Assembly: GCA_036873135.1 (NCBI GenBank)
Contig: JAPTYO010000023.1
Span: 4,847,834 to 4,911,833 of the forward strand
Length of the DNA: 64,000 nucleotides
Direction of reading: 5' to 3'
From: Clarkia xantiana subsp. parviflora
Taxonomy: Eukaryota > Streptophyta > Magnoliopsida > Myrtales > Onagraceae
This document shows, piece by piece, positions 58,179 through 64,000 of this stretch. The notes beneath the pieces were generated by a model. That model was not told the DNA's origin, did no database searches, and worked only from the letters and a program-made list of their open reading frames with translations. The translations under genes were made by a program, and so were the position numbers. Every line of letters begins with the position of its first letter. Positions within the stretch are counted from its first letter, which is position 1.

Positions 58179-58855
58179 GGATTTTTTCCGCCACCACCAC
58201 CTCTACCACTGGTCAACGGTCAAGCTGCCTCGGTAAGAGCAGTGTTGCACGACACCGGGCGACAAGATTCACAATAACAAGGAGAAAAAGGGATGGAAGA
58301 TCATCAATATAAGCAGTATGTTCGCTTCAAGCGACTCCTCCACCAAGATCCGGTCCTTCGACACGGGGGCAGATGGGCAAGTCCGCTGGCAGTAAGCTAA
58401 GATCACTCGGAGTTGCTCGAAGGAAGAATCTCGGAGTCGGATCGCTTTATTCTGGATCAAGTGAAAGAATCACTAGCGACGACATGTTCACAAGGAAGAT
58501 AGTGACAGCAAACAGGATATAGTGCGCTCATGCTTCGACACGTCGACAGGAAACGTAACAACTCATTTCCAAATGTAAGTATAACTGCCATGATCGAGAG
58601 TACGCGTACACATGTGTCGACATGCCAAAAATCAGCTAAGTATGGATGTGTACTTTGGAAGATACGCTTTGACAAATCATTCTACAAGGATGAACAACAA
58701 CTTGATCAGCGCGTGTATACGCGACAGTCATTAATGCATGCACTAATGAATGAACACTCTTCCGATGGAGACAACTACATATCTACAGACTTTTTAGTCT
58801 ATATACGTCATATAGCGAGCATCCCCCTCGGGGGGGGGGGGGGGGGGGTAACTCT
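58179..58855 (+). other. G2 internal region, no gene
   Basis: No domain on either strand. A run of 19 G at about 58830-58848 is prominent. Confidence 0.5.
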
Positions 58856-59055
58856 ATGTCAACACGGGCCTCGTCCCGACACTCACATGTTTTATGTGAT
58901 CTACGCGCATCTGCATGAGAATCTATGTCAATATGGGCCTCGTCCCGACGCTCACATGTTTTTTGTGATCTATGCACATCTACATGAGACTATATGTCAA
59001 CATGGGCCTCATCCCGACACCTACGTGTTCTACGTAATCAACACGCGTCTACATG
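58856..59055 (+). repeat. Tandem array of about 65-bp units in G2
   Basis: Three imperfect copies, each with TATGTCAACACGGGCCTCGT-like start, CCCGACRCTCACATGTT and GTGATCTAYGC. The period keeps one frame open for about 80 codons, which I take as an artefact. Confidence 0.8.
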
Positions 59056-59289
59056 ATACTACGCCTTCATTTAAGGTAACAAGTGTGAATATAATTATGG
59101 CACTAACATTAATACTTGCATGTATTCGCCGGTTAATGCAGGACTACGACATGTATGTTGACATACAAATGAGAAATTCTAAGTGTTCAAGATATTATAT
59201 CACGCATGCTATGATCATGTACACAACGAGCAACGCGCGCAGTGAACAACGCGTGCGACAGATAACAAGCGTCGGCTATCAATGAATAT

Positions 59290-60640
59290 TTTCTAAGTTT
59301 TCCACCATGTCAGCAGCCAACACATGACAAGGTGTCGACTATCAAGGAATACTTTCAAAGTGTTCCATTATGTCAGCATGTCAACATGTGATGGGAGGCC
59401 ATCTAGCAGGGAATATTTTCTAAGTGTTCTTACATGTTAACATGTCAGCATGTCAACATGTGATGGGAGGCCGTCTAGCAGGGAATATTTTCTAAGTGTT
59501 CTTACATGTCAACATGTCAGCATGTCGACATGTGATGGGAGGCCGACTAGCAGGGAATATTTCCTAAGTGTTCTTACATGTCAACATGTCAGCATGTCGA
59601 CATGTGATGGGAGGTCGACAAGCAAGAAACATTTTCTAAGTGTTCTACTATGGCAGCAGTCAACATATTACAAAGTGTCGACTATCAAGAAATATTCCCA
59701 AGTATTTTGCTATGTCAGCAGTCGACATATGACGAAGTATAAACTGGAGAAATATTTTCTAAGTGCTCTACCATATGTCAGATAGCACATATTTTCTAAG
59801 TATTTTGCCATGACAGCCGACGACATACACCTTATGTCTACATCAAGTCTATGGATACATCGTACATAGCAATGGATAGATAAAAGATTCTAAGTGTGGG
59901 GCAAGTGCGCACATACAAGCGCGTACATACGAGCACGCGAGTACAGCTATCGACATACAACGAGATGTCGGCTATCAAGAATATTTTTTTTAAGTGTTCC
60001 AACCATATCGGTTGTCGAAATACAACGGGATGTCGGCTATCAGGAATATTATCTAAGTGTTCCAACCATATCAGCTGTGAGCATACAACGGGATGCTGGC
60101 TGTCAGGAATATTTTCTAAGTGTTCCACTATGTCAGTTGTGAGCATACAATGGGATGCCGGCTGTCAGAAATATTTTCTAAGTGTTCCACTATGTCAGCA
60201 GTCGACATATGACAATGTGTCGACTATCAAGGAATATTTTCTAAGTGCTCCACTATGTCAGCAGTCGACATATGACAATGTGTCGAGTATCAAGAAATAT
60301 TTTCTAAGTGTCCAACTATGTCAGCAGTCGACATATGACAAGGTTTCGACTATCAAGGAATATTTTCTAAGTGTTCCGCCATGTCAGCAATCAACAACCG
60401 TCAACGCGCGACAAGTTGATGACAATCAACAACCGTCGACATACAACAAGGTGTCAACTATCAAGGAATATTTCTAAGTGTTCCACCATGTCAACAATCA
60501 ACAACCGTCAATGCGCGACAAGTTGATGACAATCAACAACCGTCGACATACAACAAGATGTCAACTATCAATGAATATATTCTAAGTATTCTCCTATGAC
60601 GGCAGTCAACGACAATCATGGTAACAAGCATTAAATATCT
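59290..60640 (+). repeat. Complex tandem array in G2
   Basis: About twenty copies of a unit of 60-75 bp built on GAATATTTTCTAAGTGTTC, CATGTCAGCAGTCGACATA and GTGTCGACTATCAAG. Local subtypes exist: 59390-59640 (with GATGGGAGGCCG), 59940-60170 (with CAACGGGATG), 60180-60600 (with GTCGACATATGACAA). It takes the position of the 3' arrays seen in G1 and G3. Confidence 0.88.
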
Positions 60641-61932
60641 CAAAAATATTTGCTAAGTGTTTTATCATGATTGCAGACAACATATGAGCTCAATGAACAA
60701 GAATCGATATAACGACATGCAATTATGTCCGGACACCGGCTAACAATCAACATTGAGCATGCCAAAACATCACTCAAGCCATAGTGCAATGTGTTGACAA
60801 CAATCACAATGCATAAGGGAAGTTTAACAACTTATCTCTATTTTTCTAAAATTTCCAGCACTTAGTAAAAATTTTGGCCGATTTGTGGAGCTAATCCCTT
60901 TTGGGAATTTTAAGAAACACCTTATGTGCATCCTAGATTAATCAAATTCAAGAAGCAATCAAGATCGAATTGAACTTAAACGAAGTATCAAAGGGTCCAA
61001 CCGTACCCGAATTTAGACTCGCCACCACGAGACGACCCCGGAAAGCTACCCACCACCGCCGGAGGACACCCGTCACCGTCTGCCTCACGCGCCGCCGCTG
61101 TCCGCCTCACGCGCCGCCGCCGTCCGCCTCACGCGCCGCCGCCGGTCACCTCACGTCCGCCCTTTCTCGTCGTCGGGATCTCGCCGGTGATGACTTTGGT
61201 GTGGTTGTCCTAAAATTGCTTGATCCCCAAATATTTGGCCTCCAAATTTGCCACTCCCAAGTTTTCTTCTTCTTCAAGAAAGGAGGAAACACTACAAGTT
61301 ACTAATGGTGGAGGATTAAGTAATGGGTATTCTCTCTCCTATATCTATCCATCATTATCTATGGGTACATCCTAAAACTTTAATTATTTATTACTATGTC
61401 CTCGAGTAGCATGCTTACATGTTGTCATCTCCTTATCTCAACACTTAGAATTTTTTAAGTATGCCATGACTATACGCTACGCACACTTGATTTAGTACGT
61501 ACATGACATAACGCGCACATGACTTCACACGCGTTATATCATTTTAAATGCATGATTCATATCTTTTATTATTATCACATGATTACTTGAATGCTTTAAT
61601 TATCAATCGTTTATTTCTCATCTTCTGCAATCATGCCGACATCATGTTCATGTTAACATCATATGTCATGTTTGCATTTTTCCATGGAAATTATCGCATA
61701 AGTTCATAAACATGTACGTATTGTTTATTGTTCACTGTTATGTGTATATCGCTGGTTGCACTAACCATGTCGACAGTTAATATACCTCCCGAAAAAAAAT
61801 TAAGGTGGAGCGAAATCGAAGCCGTCGCGCTCAAATCGTCAAACAAGCCACCCTTGAGGTCAGCTCCGAACCTAAATTGGGCTTATATCCTAGCTTAAAA
61901 TAGAGTCAAGTATGGTCTGAACCGTTACTTGA
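60641..61932 (+). other. G2 3' untranslated region
   Basis: No gene supported. A GC-rich run at 61070-61160 has three to four copies of CTCACGCGCCGCCGCYGTCC. The part near 61330-61900 is AT-rich and resembles the same region of G1 in layout (GC island, then AT-rich, then purine tract). Confidence 0.5.
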
Positions 61933-61944
61933 CTCGGGGGCAAG
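61933..61944 (+). other. Polypurine tract of G2
   Basis: CTCGGGGGCAAG, identical to the tract of G1 and directly before the 3' LTR. Confidence 0.75.
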
Positions 61945-62066
61945 TGTTGAATATCTGCCCAATTCGGGTTCGTATTTACATTTCGGACTTCGCAAACACG
62001 TCGAAAACCACAAATGAGACCGAAAAATAAACACCCGAGGAACAAAATGGTCCGGACGCACGTATG
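61945..62066 (+). repeat. Truncated 3' LTR of G2
   Basis: 122 bp matching the first 122 bp of the 5' LTR with a few changes, then an abrupt switch to minus-strand gag sequence. Confidence 0.85.
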
Positions 62067-62142
62067 CTTAGAGACATGCAATCATTAGTGCTGTGCCCCC
62101 ATGTCTTAGAGACATGCAATCATTAGTGCTGTGCCCCCATGT
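62067..62142. repeat. 38-bp tandem duplication at the G2/G4 junction
   Basis: CTTAGAGACATGCAATCATT and the following 18 bp occur twice (62067-62104 and 62105-62142). It covers the end of a gag zinc knuckle and sits exactly at the breakpoint. Confidence 0.85.
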
Positions 62143-62650
62143 CTTGTGGTGTTTACACCACTCATCAATATCCTTGCCTAGAAAAGCTGTCTTTGGTTCG
62201 AGTGGCGAGGGAAGCTTGTTCTCTAGGAGTCTAACGTATATTTCCTCAACATCTCTGTTTAGAGGAGTGAAGATGTAATCGTTGTTGACGCCTGTGACTC
62301 CGTTTGGTCGCTTGTCAGCTTGAACTTCCCCTTCCTGGCTGAGAGTTGTACCTCATCCCAGCTCTTGTTCACATGTGATTGCAGTTTCCAGCTTATCTTT
62401 TAAGTCTGCCATCGTATCAGTGGTTTGCCATCCACAAATTCTTCCGAAAATGAGGAAAGATGGAGCATTCATATGTAAGAAGAATGCGTTGATCACATCT
62501 CCCTTCGTTGCTCTAACCAAAGCGGCGTTGTAAGCAAACCTTCTGAAATAACTCATTATTGGCTCATTCTGTCCTTGCTTGATGTTCCAAGCACTTTGCC
62601 ATGCTGGGAAGCAGACTCTCTATGGCAGAATTACAAGGGTTAAAACTTGC
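62067..62650 (-). pseudogene. Second gag segment of G4
   Basis: Minus strand: M-S-Y-F-R-R-F-A-Y-N-A-A and the following helix-rich part (62556-62353) resemble the retrotransposon gag capsid region. About 200 bp further a knuckle of the form W-C-K-H-H-K-T-W-G-H-S-T-N-D-C is readable (62160-62090). Frameshifts separate the parts. It follows a protease, the reverse of the normal gag-protease order. Confidence 0.7.
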
Positions 62651-63569
62651 TCCTTACTTTCTTCAATACCAGACTCGGTGTTCAATCTTCTCTTCTTGCA
62701 AGTGTCGACCATTGCTATGACGACGTGTTGTCTGCTTCTCAATGCGTTGACATAACACTTTCGTGCCGTTGTCTAATCTCCGAGTACTTCGCCAATCCTA
62801 TTTCTTGTTGGAAACTTCATCTTTGGAGAACGGTGGATGGAACGATCTCGTAAGGGTTTATCGTTGTCCTTCCTAAGATTCCATTGTATGCTCCTAGAGC
62901 TTCTACCACCATTAAGGTGACGTTGACGCTAAATGTTTTCCACCATTCTCCAAAGATGACTGGTAATGTGATTGTTCCCAGGGGAAAGGTTGCAGCACCT
63001 GCAAAGCTAACCAAAGTGAAGGTCCCGGGAGTAAGATCTGCTATCGTTTTTCCCAATTGTTCAAGTACTCCAACATGAAATATGTCGGCAGAACTGCCTC
63101 CGTCTACTAGAATGCGCTTCACGTCATATCCAGCGATGTCCATTGTAATGACGAGGGCGTCGTCATGAGGGTAGACAATGTGCTTCATGTCCTCTCTTGA
63201 AAATTGGATGACAACGTCGTCTTCTTCGGGTTGGCGTCGCTTCCCATATTTAGGAAGTGTCTTTACTTGTGATGTGTAGAGATCTCTTGAATTAGACACG
63301 TGACCACCGGCAGCTGGGCCTCCGTGAATGACGTTGATTACTCCTCTTTTGACAGGAAGTGGATTATCATTCACTCTTTCTTTTCCTTTGCCTTTTCCTG
63401 ACGACTTCGCATTGGCCTTCTTTGGACGTTTGTCACCTTGGTCGACGTAATGCTTCAGTTCTCCTTTCAGCACGAAATTGTTTATGCGGAATCTTAAACT
63501 TACACAGTTGTCTGTTTCATGGCCATATACCTTATGGTTTTCACACCACTTGTTTTCTTCTTTTCCCAA
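62651..63569 (-). pseudogene. G4 gag C-terminus and protease
   Basis: An open frame of 250 codons (63569-62817) carries a knuckle-like W-C-E-N-H-K-V-Y-G-H-E-T-D-N-C, a basic linker, I-H-G-G-P-A-A-G-G, and the protease motif I-L-V-D-G-G-S-S with a hydrophobic continuation to I-L-G-R-T. Just past its stop (62817-62819) the homology continues in another frame to about 62650. The protease itself looks complete. Confidence 0.85.
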
Positions 63570-63605
63570 CGGACCCTTGCGAAAGTTAAAAGGCTCTTTC
63601 TACAG

Positions 63606-64000
63606 TTAGGTTTCTTTCATCTTCTTCAAGATAACAGACAGTGGCGCGTTCAAAGGAACGCATTCTACAATATTAATTTCCTTGGGCTTTTGGAAGTCCG
63701 ATTGAAATAGTCTTTTCCGTTGTGGTTGCCACTGCCTATTTTGTTGGTTGCCTTGCGGTGGTCTCACTGGCTTGTTATTGTCCTTTGCACGGGAAGCACT
63801 CATCTTAGCCTTATTTTTTTGCCTGAACCTCTCCAGGTCCACGAATTCGTTTACTCTTGATGCCAGTTCTTCAAGTGTCTCAGCAGGACGTTTGGACATT
63901 TTCTCGGCGAGTGCATATCCTTTACGACCCAAGTTGTGTATGAAATCTCGAACTATCTCCCCTTCTGTTAAATTGCCTTGAATGTCTCCAACTTTTTGGT
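63606..64000 (-). pseudogene. G4 gag central part (incomplete)
   Basis: Minus strand: a frame of 108 codons with E-T-L-E-E-L-A-S-R-V-N-E-F-V-D-L-E followed by a basic, Gln-rich linker (gag capsid end). It stops at 63606-63608 just before the knuckle frame begins, so one or two mutations separate it from the next frame. The frame continues upstream beyond the window edge. Confidence 0.75.

Larger units (their letters stand above)
56153..62066 (+). mobile_element. Non-autonomous Gypsy element related to G1 (element G2)
   Basis: The 5' LTR (56153-57529, enlarged by a hAT MITE) and the start of a 3' LTR (61945-62066) share TGTTGRATATCTGCCCAATTC. The 12-bp purine tract and the TATA region equal those of G1, and LTR starts are clearly related (CCCAATTCGGGTTCGT, ATTTACATT, AACACC). 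The internal part is about 4.4 kb with one gag/protease-like ORF, tandem arrays and no RT, RNase H or integrase. The 3' LTR is cut off at 62066 by unrelated Gypsy sequence, so the 3' end has been lost by deletion. Confidence 0.85.
62067..64000 (-). mobile_element. Partial Tat-type Gypsy element (G4), runs off the window
   Basis: Minus-strand gag and protease sequence, beginning beyond 64000. LTRs are not in the window. No RT is present before the junction with G2 at 62066. Order on the minus strand: gag, knuckle, protease, a short post-protease piece, then a second gag segment with another knuckle, so the internal structure is rearranged. Confidence 0.85.

Noticed and set aside
58530..59285. 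251-residue ORF in G2
   Set aside because: Spans the poly-G run and a tandem array. No domain, and the composition follows the repeat.

Overview
This is a repeat-rich stretch of a plant nuclear genome, almost certainly a eudicot. It is AT-rich, its genes have spliceosomal introns with GT/AG borders, and it holds a plant IQ67-domain gene, a plant cytosolic ribosomal protein gene with a telo-box, and nested Tat-type Gypsy, Copia, hAT, Mutator-like, CACTA and SINE insertions. I cannot name the species. By eye, only about 10 kb is ordinary gene space; most of the rest is traceable transposon sequence. Everything here was read by eye, so boundaries of degenerate elements are approximate.

Layout. 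0.5-15.2 kb: one hAT transposon (8-bp duplication AAATGAAT) with a decayed BED-finger transposase, split by an 11.3-kb Tat-lineage Gypsy element (5-bp duplication GATAT). The Gypsy element has one uninterrupted pol ORF, almost no gag, two tandem arrays and a spliced antisense ORF. 15.5-18.6 kb: a Tourist-like MITE, a relic exon resembling the DUF1666 family, a CACTA end, and nested foldback/Mutator-like MITEs. 18.7-27.9 kb: a long-TIR Mutator-like element split by a dead minus-strand Copia element. 28-34 kb: another Mutator-like MITE, short tandem duplications, and a doubtful minus-strand transcription unit.

Gene island, 34.4-42 kb: a MITE in a promoter, an 8-exon gene for a 655-residue Ser-rich plant protein of unknown function (+), a one-unit ubiquitin gene (+) with two broken copies of its start upstream, a small Mutator-like MITE with a perfect 9-bp duplication, and the four-exon gene for cytosolic ribosomal protein S23/uS12 (-).

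42.9-48.9 kb: a minus-strand Tat Gypsy element with LTRs that look identical although its coding part is broken and has no recognisable reverse transcriptase. 49.6-50.4 kb: a hAT-like end and a SINE set in a Mutator-like arm. 51.8-54.6 kb: a five-coding-exon IQD1/IQD2-like calmodulin-binding gene (-). 56.2-62.1 kb: a non-autonomous Gypsy element related to the first one, with a 600-bp hAT MITE in its 5' LTR, a permuted gag/protease fragment and long tandem arrays. 62.1-64 kb: a minus-strand Gypsy gag-protease fragment that leaves the window.

The strongest themes are: (1) a set of short Mutator-like elements beginning GGGTTA with 9-bp duplications; (2) Tat elements whose parts are distributed (pol without gag, LTRs without pol, gag-protease without RT), which suggests movement in trans; (3) an antisense, intron-bearing ORF in the 3' half of the first Gypsy element.
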